A DNA stretch of 64,000 bases from Membranipora membranacea (Eukaryota; Bryozoa; Gymnolaemata; Cheilostomatida; Membraniporidae): positions 4,231,501-4,295,500 of the forward strand of contig OU612070.1 in assembly GCA_914767715.1 (NCBI GenBank), given 5' to 3'. Shown here one piece after another: positions 1 to 9,739 of this stretch. A model generated the notes under the pieces. That model was not told where the DNA came from, made no database searches, and saw nothing but the letters and a program-made list of their open reading frames with translations. The translations under genes and the position numbers were made by a program. Numbering within the stretch: the first letter of the stretch is position 1; the number at the start of each line of letters is the position of its first letter.

Positions 1-2373
1 ATTTGAGGGCACCTCTGTGAGCTAACTATATATATTGATGGTTGCTATGACATAGAGTAACAGATAATCATCATCATAACTTCTGACAGTCAACTAATGG
101 CAAAACATCATCAAAAATACTGCTCTCTGTGTGATTAGATTTTATGTAGGATGGTGGCAGCCAAGGTTATCAATGATGTCAATCAAAAGGTTTTATAAAC
201 ACCGAGACACATAGGACCAGAAGATATGCCATTTAGTGGAGAAATTATGCAATTTGATTTTGAGCTCTTACCTAGCAAAACAAACTTGTGCAGTTGGTGA
301 GGTGTGGTGTGATTCAAATCCACTTGATTTCCTATATAAATTATTAGCCCATCAAACGAAAAAAAGGATTTGCGATACTTCCAGAAATTCAAACAAGTCA
401 AAGCCTCAAGTACAGTAAGAAAAAATGATGTACCTGTGTCTTAAATTTTGCAGATAACTGATTGATTTTAAATGAGCCAATTCCCAGAAGCAATTGCAGC
501 CTGTCAAAATTATTTACTCATTTATAAAAAAACCTCCAGCCAGACAACAGTCAAAAATAAGGTGTAATACCAATGATATAAAACATACCACAAAATGGTA
601 AGACTTGTTTTGGGCTGTGGCTGTGCAGTTGACAGAACCCGTTCCTCGTATTTATCTGATATATTTATCAAATAAGATGCAATAACGAGGATATAAGAAG
701 TACCACAAAATGTTATGGCTTTTTTTGAGGTTGTGCACTTGACAGATCTCCTTCCTCACTTTTAACTGATAGAAGAAGGGGAGGGTGAGGAGGCGGGGAG
801 GGGAGGGGAGACTGGTACAAACAGTGGAAATATCCACTCATGACACGGCTAAATTTTCTTAGATGGAAATGCCAACAATGCATGTAACTACACTAACCAC
901 CTTAGTTACCATCTTCTCGCCCACACCATATTACTATATTTATTTTATTGTTAAACCTCTGTAAAAGTTATTGCCAAAAAAGTAAAATTCCGACAGACTG
1001 AAATCAACACTGACTCCGGTGTTATCTCATTTAATAAATATGTTTAAAAAGAGGCTTTTTAATTTCAGTTGTGTGGTTGTATGCAGAGTTGATACAACAT
1101 GGCAAATGAATAGTAAAGAATAGTTGTAAATAATTCGTGCTATAGCCGTATATATAATGCGGCCGTCATATTTTACAAAAATCTGTATCGTCTGATGTCG
1201 GTTTTCGTAAAGTCTTTCATAATACAATCTAAACCATAAACAATTAATGCTCTACAATAGTAATTGTGTTTATATCATTATGATCCGATTCTCTAAAACC
1301 GCAGTTAACTTGAATAGCTAGCACAGGCAATGACACAAGTTCCCAGAAACGTATTAGTATTTGGTGACAACGAAATGACAAGGAATTTGGTTGACGTTTT
1401 CTATAAAGGGGATCACTCCCTCTTGGGTTTCATCAGTAGATTTTGTCATAAGCCCATTCACGTCAATGCAGGCAAATAAAATAAAATTAATCACGTTAAT
1501 GGGTTTTGACTGTTTATCACCTTTACTTACTGCCCCTATGACTGATTGACTTTATTTGGCAGCAGATCAAGCATGGAGATAGGATAAAAATATGGGGCCA
1601 ACCTCAGACGTTGTGGTACCATATTCTGCGACATTGGCCATCATTATAATATAAATACATAACAGGATTTCACTTAGAATATATAACAACATGAGTTTCT
1701 CTGTCATCTGGTGCATTAAACTATCAATTATCAATCTTATTCAAATTTTAATTTGAATTCAGCGTTTTCCCACTTCTCTTTAACCAATAATTTGTTTTAA
1801 TATCCCTGGCACGTCATGGAAAACATGCTACCAAGATGATGTATTCTGCCAAATAAAACCAATGACTGTAATGATAATCTTGTCGTGATCTTTGGCTAAC
1901 ATCGGATTTAGCCTGGCCTCGAGTTTCACATGTATTTTTTATTAGTAGCTAACATCAGGTATCATTAAAACGTGAGCACCAAATTAGTTTCCTGATACCA
2001 TTTTGATACAGAAGAAAGTTGGCTAAGATCAAAGTGTCACTGCCAATGGCTGATTAATGCCAGTTTCAGTGTCGGCAGCTTGCTGCCCACTCAGTTCAGG
2101 AGGTCTTTTATGAGGATTTAGGGCTCTTTGCGTCCCTCTTTAGGTCCCTCTTTAGGGGAAGCCCAGTCTTCTGTTTCTTACAAAACAGCAGAAGTAAGTT
2201 GTTATGCTACTCATCTATCAAAACCTCCTCTTATGTTTGGGCAGGTCTAATATAATAACCTTGCAAAATACCATGCATGTAGATTGGATAGAATCAAACT
2301 CGGGCTCCCTTGGCAGATATGGTGTGATTGGTAAATTCAGGAACACTCACAATGATGTGACATGACAATGCAA

Positions 2374-2404
<31 letters not shown>

Positions 2405-3978
2405 TTCTATTGGCAACATTCTTGGCATGTATAAATGATGGGCTTATTCTGACCTGAATCATATCTATCCTTCTCATGTCTCGGTAAAAAGACACTGGAA
2501 GCTTAGGGCTGCATAAGCCTTAATCGGCAGTTCATTTAGGCAGAGTATGACCCCACGGCATACAAGCCACTTTTATATTGCGTTATATTGTTTAGGTGTA
2601 AAAATGTCTAAAATTGTGAGTAGGAGCGACAGCGCTACAATATGGGACTGTGTCCCTTATAAGGTAAAAAGGTAATTCCTGTTTATCAGCTGATAAGCCA
2701 TAGACATGGACATGATAATAATAGAAATTGACCTAATAGTAATGATAACAGATTTATGATCAAAAATGTAGACCAAAAAATAATCACTATATAGACATAA
2801 TTAAAAAAATAAACATGGGACTAGGTACGCCAAGACACTGAGTTGTTCTTCACCCATAATGGAGAGGTTACGAAATATGTATTGAAACGTAAAACAATAC
2901 ATGATATGATAACTTCTCAGTCCTGCGAAACCTTCTCTTTCGCACAATATGGTACGACAACAGTAACACTGAGTCACAGTAAAATATAAAGTACAAACTA
3001 TGTGAACTGTGTACGTGACAGCAATTTCACGTATCGGGAGAAGACAATTATGGGACTTTGCCGGTTGGCCCATTTGTACTCATCGCTGACTTGGTTCGAT
3101 GTGCTGCTCCACTAAGTCATTGATACGAAATACATCAGTATGTTATAAACACAGGATGAGATGAAACTTGAATCCGCGCCAAACATGCAGGTGAAATATC
3201 ATGCGCAAAGTGTAAAATGTCTTATAAATTATTTTGGCCACTCTTTATTTGGCAAACTTATTCATTTTCAGATAGAGTTGCTTTCTACAAATACAAATGA
3301 TAAACGAGAAAAGGAAGAGCAGGAGAAAAGGAATGCATCTTAAAACTTAACTCGACAACTAAATTTGAAAAAATTAAGGTTTCTTTTCATATTTTTTGTT
3401 GCGTTATAGATTCCAGATCACTGGTATCTGAGTAGAAAACACAAGGTTGTCTTTGCAGCATAATAAATAAGGTTATACTTCCAAATACCATAATGTCGGT
3501 CGGCGACCAATATTGATAATCTTATGAAGAATATTTCAAGCTAGTTTGAAAGTTCTTACTATATGATTCCTCGGCACTGTAACTGCCAAAGCTGATCCAA
3601 ATGCAGCGATAGCACAATAATTCCAGTTTTCCTCTGTGTGTTCTGGTAATTTTGGAGACGGTAGTGTTTTCAATAGCTTACCTGAAACTTTAAAAATACC
3701 AGAATATTATCAACGAACAGTAATTCATTTTAGTTGGCATAGAATGTCATGTTATCACTGATCCTAGCTTATTGTCTCTTGTCACAAATATGATGAAAAA
3801 TTTCTCAAATACTATACTAACCTGAATCGAGGATGTCTATTTTTCTTTTGCTCCCACAGACATAGATGTAGTTGTTTATATCTGATGTATCAGTACACAT
3901 TGCCAGGGCTCCTTTGAGGTTATTGCTCTGCCACATCAAGCAAAGATCCATCTCATCTGTGATTTGGTATTTTAGGAT
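1..3978. repeat. Segmental duplication, copy A
   Basis: This block is collinear and nearly identical by eye with 14996-19664. Base 1 corresponds to 14996, so this copy may continue left of the window. Homology stops after 3978, inside a coding exon of the duplicated TRIM gene. Copy A lacks about 350 bp present in copy B at 15438-15790, about 70 bp at 15825-15896 and about 240 bp at 18861-19098. A (TA)n run at about 2375-2402 is shared but differs in length. Apart from the TRIM 3' end (3536-3978) I recognise no gene here; the short open frames shared with copy B have no family resemblance. Confidence 0.93.
3536..3978 (-). pseudogene. 3' end of a duplicated TRIM gene
   Basis: It matches the last two coding exons of the complete TRIM gene at 19222-23830. 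The penultimate exon survives from the breakpoint at 3978 to its GT donor after 3822. The last exon runs from 3681 to a stop at 3536-3538 (TGA here, TAA in the full copy). Both pieces stay open and in the same phases, with a handful of substitutions. All upstream exons (RING, B-boxes, coiled coil, most of the propeller) are absent: AT-rich DNA and a retroelement follow instead. It could be a dead fragment or, less likely, a 3' exon donor to another transcript. Confidence 0.85.
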
Positions 3979-4080
3979 TAATTAATTTTTTTTATTGTGA
4001 TACCCTGTTGTTATTTATATTCGTATGATGTTTCTGCATTGGGAGCGCTGATAAACAGTGCAGATTACACACATAACATG

Positions 4081-4398
4081 AGATACAACATACAGTGGTG
4101 CGCGTACCACTGCACAACACACAGGTCTTCAGCTAGAAACCATGAGTCAAACGCTGTTTCGAGGCCTTCTCTAGTACAACCTCCTCATGGCCGGCCCCAG
4201 CAGCATGAAGCCACCCCTGTGTGTTGCTGAGCATCTCAATCAATCTCATCGATGCCTCAGTGCATTTTGTCAGTTTCGGTGGTTTGACATAATTGGTGTG
4301 TTTACGCTGTTGCGCAACCAGGGAGGCTGCCAACTCTTCATTGTTTCAGTGCAACAATGTTCGCCCCATCACTCTCATGCTTATACTCTAAGCCAAAC
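4081..4398 (-). repeat. Terminal direct repeat, downstream copy
   Basis: This 318-bp repeat matches 8328-8645 with two differences (C/T near 4141, G/C near 4254). At its plus-strand left end lies a perfect hairpin, with the 7-bp stem CAGTGGT/ACCACTG at about 4093-4112. In the minus direction it carries an open frame of roughly 70 codons without an upstream ATG. Confidence 0.9.
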
Positions 4399-4868
4399 CA
4401 GTGCAGGGAGGTTTGCTTTCCATCAACTCATCGGCGCAAAGTCGCTATCGTCAAGGCACCCGCCCCTCGTGCCACTCGTTCGCTACTCAAATTCACCACA
4501 TTGAGCATAGTACAACTCATACACAAGTCAGAGAGATGACTTGCTTGCGCTACAGCCAGTGGGCTGACTGTGATTTCCTGTCTCGCTCTGCCTGCCTTTT
4601 ATGCGAGGGCCAAGCTTTTAATCCTATGTTTGTAAAACCTTAGATCTAACTCAGACTCACTTTGATTTTCACTCTGCAGAGATTAAACTACTTTAATTTG
4701 AGTATTAAAGGCATAATCTTGCTTAGCCTTCTACCCCAAGCAATTTGCTTATCATCACTTAATCCCCTCATTCTAATCCTTACAAGGATTATAACAAAAG
4801 GAATTAAATGCTGGCCAACTCCACAAAACAAAGTGAGTGTGTTAAACCCCAGCTTACAAGTAATAGGA

Positions 4869-7800
4869 TTACTTAGCTTTTGTCTTCACACAGTGCTGTT
4901 GCCATATCCATGCAGATGCGCTTTCTGCCTCATGTACTATGCTTTTTGTGGCTTGTTTGAGTGCTCTTCCTGAAAGCCCAACTCTGGTCAGAAATTTGGT
5001 AGCTGATCTAGCCATGAATCCACGGCAGCCAACTTCCACTGCGAATAATTCGCAATTCCAACCTTTGTCTTGGCATTGTGTGACCAGATCTTCGTATCTT
5101 GTCAGTTTTCTCTCATGCGCATATGAGAGATTTTCTTCCAAAGGCACCGTCAATTCCATCAGTATTAGTGCTTTTTCTTTGTCAGACCAAACAATTAAGT
5201 CTGGTCTTTGGTTCGTGATCACAATATGCTGTGGCATGCTGAGCTGCTCTGTGAGGTCGCATCTCACCTGCCATTCTCCGCTGTTCATCAATCCCTTTTT
5301 GCGCAAAATCTTTTCACGCGCTTCACCACCAGCATTAGCATATTCACACTTCTCCGTGACATATTTACACAACACTTTCAGGACTTGATTATGCCTATAC
5401 GTGTATCTTCCCAGGCTCTGTTGGCAATTCGACAGTATATGTCGAAGTGTGCCCTTAGCCGAGCACTCGGCGCATTTCGAGTTCTCGGTCAAATTCCAGC
5501 GTTCCAGGTTTGCCGGGGTCGGTAGTTGATCATAAGCTGCACCAACCAGAAAGCTGATCCTTTGTGGCTCCATCGACCACAATTCTGTCCATTTGAGCTG
5601 ACGCTGCTCAACAGACTCCCAACAAGTCCACCTGCCTTGTTGGGCTTGGCCTACAGCTTGTGTCTGGCGGCGCTCCTCTTCCATCTTGCGCACCTCATCA
5701 ACTACCATCTCCCGTCTAACCTTTGGGCTTTCCTTTGAGAACCACCGGTTTGCTTCCCAGCCGATGCCATGACGTGCAGTTGTCACAGCACCCACAATCT
5801 CACTTATCTCCAGTCGAGATTTGGCATCTCTGACAGTCTCTGTGACAGACCATTTTTTACCAGTGTCAAGTGTTGGAGCACATTCCCTTATCACCTGGTC
5901 TGGTGACTCGTTCAACATCATATCCAGTCTCGCCTTTGATGTTTTGTACTCTTCCACAAGCGATTTCATAGGTAGTGAAAGAGTAAACGAACTGGCATAC
6001 AGTGCATTAGTGTTGAAGCTCCTTGGAACTCCAAGCCACTTACGCATGTGCTTGTTAATCATTTGCTCCATTCTCTCAACTGGTGTTAGCGGAATATCAT
6101 AAACTGTCAGAGGCCACAGAATTCGAGGCATGAGTGCAAAGTTGAGAATCCAGGCTTTGTATTTGCCAGACAGACCACATTTTTCAATCGCGTCCAGCCC
6201 TGTAATGAGTTGCTTTTTCACCTCGTTTCCGCGAAACCTGTCTGTGATCGGTAAACTATACCATCTTCCTAAGCTCTTCACAGGCTGCTCTGCAAGCGTG
6301 GGAATACGCTCTGTTCCTATGAAGTAGGTATTTGGTACAGGTTTGCCTTTACACAAAGACAGGGACCGGCTCTTGCTAGGTTTGAATCGCATCGCACATC
6401 TCTCTATCAACTCATGCAGTCTATCGATTGAAGCTACAACCTGGGCCTTATCTGGTGATATTATTGTAATATCGTCCATAAAGGCCCTCATCGGCGGTAG
6501 TATCTGGTTATTCGCAACCTGGATCCCATTCACACTGCCTTGCGAATTCCGTATAACTATCTCCATCACCATAACGAATAGCAAAGGTGATATAGCACAT
6601 CCCATAGGGATGCCTACTGCCAGCTCTTGCCAGCTCGTGGTAAAGTTCTTAGTAGTGAATCGCATTTTGAACTTTTTATAGTAGCGCTCAACCATAACCC
6701 TTAGCCTGTCGGGCACCCAGAAGTGTGATAGTGCGAGGTCAATTATGCTGTGCGGTACAGAACCATAGGCATTCGCCAAATCCAACCAGATTACCTCAAG
6801 GTTCGATTTTGCTTGTTTAGCAGACTTTATTGCTGACCAAATCATGCTCACATGCTCAAGACATCCAGGGAATCCTGGGATGCCTGCCTTCTGAACTGAT
6901 GGATCAATGAATCCATTGTTCATAAGATAATCTGTGAGGCGTTTTGCCAGAACGCTGAAGAATATCTTGCCTTCTACATTTAGCAGTGATATTGGTCTAA
7001 ACTGCCCTAGGTCCTCCGCCTTATCCTCTTTCGGTATATACACACCATTCGCACAACACCACTCATCTGGGATCTTGCCAGACTTCCAGATTTGGTTGAG
7101 CACTTTTGTCAAGATCTCCAGTATGCCTGGACATTTCTTGTATAGCTTATAACTGATGCCATTAATTCCTGGAGCACTTTTGGCACGTGCCTTGGTAACT
7201 ACATGTGCAACTTCTCCAAGCTTGATATCACCCATCTCAAAACTGAAACCTGGAGATGTTGGACGTTTAAGCCCAGCAATATCAGTGTTCACCTCGCTCT
7301 TGTTACCGTACACTTTTGCCAAGTGTGCCTCAACTTCTGCCTGACTAGCCTTGAGCTCGCCGCTCTTACTCTGCTCAAACAACTTCTTGGCAAATCCGTA
7401 TGGATTTTTCATGAAATTGTTCAAGTTCTTTCGCTTCAACTTCCTCTTCTTCCTCAAGGCCTCAGCTCTGGCTAGCCTTCTTATTCCTTCCTTGACATCA
7501 TTAAGCAATACAGAAAGCCCATGCCTTTCTGATTCAGCGCAATTTCTCATTCTCTCTCTCAGCGCGCGTTGCTGAGTTCTCAGTTTGCCTTTCTCATATT
7601 GGCGTCTATTTGGTATTTTGGTGCACTGAGTTCCACCTCGTTTCGCAACTAAGCCAAACTTCTCCTCACAAATTGAAAAGAGGATAGCAGGCAGTTGTTT
7701 GGCCTTTTTCTCACCGCTTCCAGTCAATGCAGAGTTGAGAGCAACAACTGCATATTCGTCAAGCTCACGCCAAGTCTTGACACTGCTCATCTTTGACCAC

Positions 7801-8150
7801 TCAACCTCCTGCCTTTCACAACCGCTCCCATGATGCTCGGTGGGTGTTTGAGAATTGGTTGTCTGCGCACTGTGGTTTTCAACCTGGGGCAGTGTACCAT
7901 CCGTCTTAGGTGCAGCGTTATCTACACTGCGGTTCTCTAACACCACTTCGCATCCCTTCTTAGTTCTGTGTATTTTCATACCACGCTCAGTTTTGAAACC
8001 CCTATGGCATACGCAAGTCCATGGCATTTCCGAGTTCGTTATGACAGTTAACCGGGTACCAGTAGGTCTCTCATCCTCCCCTTCGTTTCCGGATAGACCT
8101 TGGGGGCATTTTTCCATATACGAACTTGTTGCGAGTGGTGGGTTGCCCAT
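4869..8150 (-). CDS. R2-clade reverse transcriptase/endonuclease
   Basis: It encodes the polyprotein that nicks target DNA and reverse-transcribes the element RNA. The first ATG is at 8150; the frame is open a further 90 bp up to a stop near 8243, so non-ATG initiation is possible. In order there is an N-terminal zinc finger (CVC, then H and C; about 8040-7950), a basic stretch (about 7600-7400), and the reverse transcriptase with motif A WLDLANAYGSV near 6790, motif B GIPMGCAISP near 6610 and catalytic box FMDD near 6480. A CX2CX7HX4C knuckle follows near 5470, then a restriction-like endonuclease with RPD near 5205 and ELTVP near 5155. This order is the hallmark of R2-like elements. The frame has no stops and all catalytic residues are present, so the copy may be active. 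Confidence 0.93.
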   Translation of the reverse strand: MGNPPLATSSYMEKCPQGLSGNEGEDERPTGTRLTVITNSEMPWTCVCHRGFKTERGMKIHRTKKGCEVVLENRSVDNAAPKTDGTLPQVENHSAQTTNSQTPTEHHGSGCERQEVEWSKMSSVKTWRELDEYAVVALNSALTGSGEKKAKQLPAILFSICEEKFGLVAKRGGTQCTKIPNRRQYEKGKLRTQQRALRERMRNCAESERHGLSVLLNDVKEGIRRLARAEALRKKRKLKRKNLNNFMKNPYGFAKKLFEQSKSGELKASQAEVEAHLAKVYGNKSEVNTDIAGLKRPTSPGFSFEMGDIKLGEVAHVVTKARAKSAPGINGISYKLYKKCPGILEILTKVLNQIWKSGKIPDEWCCANGVYIPKEDKAEDLGQFRPISLLNVEGKIFFSVLAKRLTDYLMNNGFIDPSVQKAGIPGFPGCLEHVSMIWSAIKSAKQAKSNLEVIWLDLANAYGSVPHSIIDLALSHFWVPDRLRVMVERYYKKFKMRFTTKNFTTSWQELAVGIPMGCAISPLLFVMVMEIVIRNSQGSVNGIQVANNQILPPMRAFMDDITIISPDKAQVVASIDRLHELIERCAMRFKPSKSRSLSLCKGKPVPNTYFIGTERIPTLAEQPVKSLGRWYSLPITDRFRGNEVKKQLITGLDAIEKCGLSGKYKAWILNFALMPRILWPLTVYDIPLTPVERMEQMINKHMRKWLGVPRSFNTNALYASSFTLSLPMKSLVEEYKTSKARLDMMLNESPDQVIRECAPTLDTGKKWSVTETVRDAKSRLEISEIVGAVTTARHGIGWEANRWFSKESPKVRREMVVDEVRKMEEERRQTQAVGQAQQGRWTCWESVEQRQLKWTELWSMEPQRISFLVGAAYDQLPTPANLERWNLTENSKCAECSAKGTLRHILSNCQQSLGRYTYRHNQVLKVLCKYVTEKCEYANAGGEAREKILRKKGLMNSGEWQVRCDLTEQLSMPQHIVITNQRPDLIVWSDKEKALILMELTVPLEENLSYAHERKLTRYEDLVTQCQDKGWNCELFAVEVGCRGFMARSATKFLTRVGLSGRALKQATKSIVHEAESASAWIWQQHCVKTKAK

Positions 8151-8220
8151 TATGACATAATCATAATGTTCGGGACTTCGGCTGCGAACCCTGGTCCCAC
8201 CCTGGGTTTCTTTCAACCAT

Positions 8221-8301
8221 GTCAACTGTCTTTCCAATAGTCAGCTGTCTTTCCAGCAGTCAGCTGTCTTTCCTGCAGTCAGCTGTCTTTCCAGCAGTCA
8301 A
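8221..8301. repeat. 19-bp tandem repeat before the retroelement ORF
   Basis: There are four units of 19 bp (minus strand GACTGCTGGAAAGACAGCT and close variants) immediately upstream of, and running into, the start of the reverse-transcriptase frame. Since 19 is not a multiple of three, the units cannot be translated as one repeat. They may act in the leader RNA as initiation or promoter elements, like tandem promoter monomers in some retroposons; this is inference. Confidence 0.8.
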
Positions 8302-8327
8302 GCCAGATACTATCTAGCCCACAACAA

Positions 8328-8645
8328 AGATACAACATACAGTGGTGCGCGTACCACTGCACAACACACAGGTCTTCAGCTAGAAACCACGAGTCAAACG
8401 CTGTTTCGAGGCCTTCTCTAGTACAACCTCCTCATGGCCGGCCCCAGCAGCATGAAGCCACCCCTGTGTGTTGCTGAGCATCTCAATCAATCTCATCGAT
8501 CCCTCAGTGCATTTTGTCAGTTTCGGTGGTTTGACATAATTGGTGTGTTTACGCTGTTGCGCAACCAGGGAGGCTGCCAACTCTTCATTGTTTCAGTGCA
8601 ACAATGTTCGCCCCATCACTCTCATGCTTATACTCTAAGCCAAAC
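8328..8645 (-). repeat. Terminal direct repeat, upstream copy
   Basis: This is the 5' copy (in element orientation) of the 318-bp repeat, almost identical to 4081-4398. It holds the same hairpin and the same minus-strand frame of about 70 codons (8595-8380 region), which ends at the same stop. It would be the natural place for the promoter and, in the downstream copy, the 3' processing site. The sequence does not prove either role. Confidence 0.9.
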
Positions 8646-8967
8646 TTGAAGATAACTTTGAAACAAATCAATGTCTTCCCAAATTACTATTTGACTAGCA
8701 GATTAGTCTGTGGATTGCATTCAGAACAATGTGACTAGCTCATATTCCAAAGACATGAATTATGCCTTTGAGTTTAAACTGGTGCCAATATCACATTCCA
8801 ATTAGGATTATCCCTAATTACATAAGCATTAACATTTACAATTGATTCAAATGAAGATGTTTTTTTTTCTAATTTTGCAATTCCAATAATTAATTTGTGA
8901 GTTGAAAAGATAGCTTGTGGATCCCTAGCAAAAATGGCAAACCCTATATCATGCCTCCAGCGATGGC

Positions 8968-9160
8968 CTAAAATCCTTCTACGTAGCTAATATTAAGTCT
9001 GTAATCGCCAACGCCTGCCCTGCATGGCCCAATCTGCTATTAGACACTGACAAAACAAAACTAGAGAGGATCCAGCGCTCTGCTACTCGGATTATTCTGC
9101 CATTCTCTGACAGCTATGAACAGAGACTTGACAATCTAGCACTGCCTGCCATAAAATTTT
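8968..9160 (+). pseudogene. LINE fragment, C-terminal part of reverse transcriptase protein
   Basis: About 64 codons read through as the region after the polymerase domain in CR1/L2-type LINEs: FYVANIKSVI, then ACPAW, LERIQRSATRII and YEQRLDNLALP. The match starts and ends abruptly and no upstream polymerase is present, so this is a truncated remnant. It lies just beyond the R2-type element but belongs to another LINE type and the opposite strand. Confidence 0.8.
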
Positions 9161-9410
9161 CCCGCTCACCTCTTGCAGTGAATGATCCACTGAAATAGCC
9201 AACAACGGTTATAACTCCATGAAACCGTCGTATTAGAATAAATATAAACAGAAAATCCGCTCATAGCGCAAAAATAGATAAATACAAGCCATCCAAGTGT
9301 AGAACCACTAAAAGACAAAAACAATTTTTTTGAATTCTACCTGCCATACTTGCCAAGTAATCTAAATAAAAAATAGGGAGATTCTATTTTACGGCAATAC
9401 TGCATCACAA

Positions 9411-9510
9411 CGTGGTGCTTCGAGGGTGCGAAGCACCCGAGTCACCCACCTGGGGGTTTGGGGGGCGGTGTGAGCCCCCCAACGGGGTACGGGGCGGAGC
9501 CCCGTCTGCA
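9411..9510. repeat. GC-rich cluster of hairpins
   Basis: In AT-rich surroundings this short block holds three strong hairpins in a row: GGTGCTTCG/CGAAGCACC at 9414-9437, a GGGGG/CCCCC stem at about 9459-9480, and ACGGGG/CCCCGT at 9489-9505. There is no coding sense. Its composition is unlike its neighbours, which suggests part of a mobile element or a structured RNA. I cannot name the family. Confidence 0.6.
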
Positions 9511-9644
9511 GAAGCTCTGTGAGCGTTTCCAGCCACTAGGAAGGGCTAAAAAGGTATATTTGATCCAAATAATTTCATATTTGTACTAGTACTAAAATAT
9601 CAAACTGAGGTGAAATACACTTTAAACAATTACAATCAATCCAT

Positions 9645-9739
9645 GGGCCCCTGGGACTCTTACATACATGCCTCTACATTGTCAATGCCCAGTATCAAAC
9701 ACCCATTGGCAAAGTAGAGGCATGTAAGTCCCAGGGGCC
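9645..9739. repeat. Small foldback element
   Basis: The ends are inverted repeats: GGCCCCTGGGACT at the left and AGTCCCAGGGGCC at the right, continuing through CATGCCTCTAC / GTAGAGGCATG. A weaker inner match (TGTCAATGCC / CCAATGGG) almost closes the palindrome, leaving a loop of only about 10-15 bases. It looks like a MITE-type remnant; no target duplication was recognised. Confidence 0.75.

Larger units (their letters stand above)
4081..8645 (-). mobile_element. R2-type retroelement with long terminal direct repeats
   Basis: The element reads on the minus strand: a 318-bp repeat (8645-8328), a short leader with 19-bp tandem repeats, a single long frame coding reverse transcriptase and endonuclease, about 470 bp of untranslated sequence (4868-4399), then the same 318-bp repeat (4398-4081). 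The two repeats differ at only two positions that I can see, so the copy is young. The repeats do not begin TG or end CA, and there is no primer-binding site, gag, protease or integrase, so it is not an ordinary LTR retrotransposon. No target-site duplication is evident at the outer edges. Other explanations are a head-to-tail partial element or insertion into a pre-existing repeat. Confidence 0.85.

Noticed and set aside
3161-3343. 60-codon protein gene conserved in both duplication copies (also 18608-18790)
   Set aside because: Identity is explained by recent duplication; there is no family match, and one silent difference is too little to show selection.
4081-8645. LTR retrotransposon
   Set aside because: The repeats lack TG...CA ends, there is no primer-binding site, gag, protease, RNase H or integrase, and the RT has an R2-type endonuclease.
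9411-9510. Integron attC-like or bacterial terminator cluster
   Set aside because: There is no integrase and the context is animal nuclear DNA; only the hairpins are supported.
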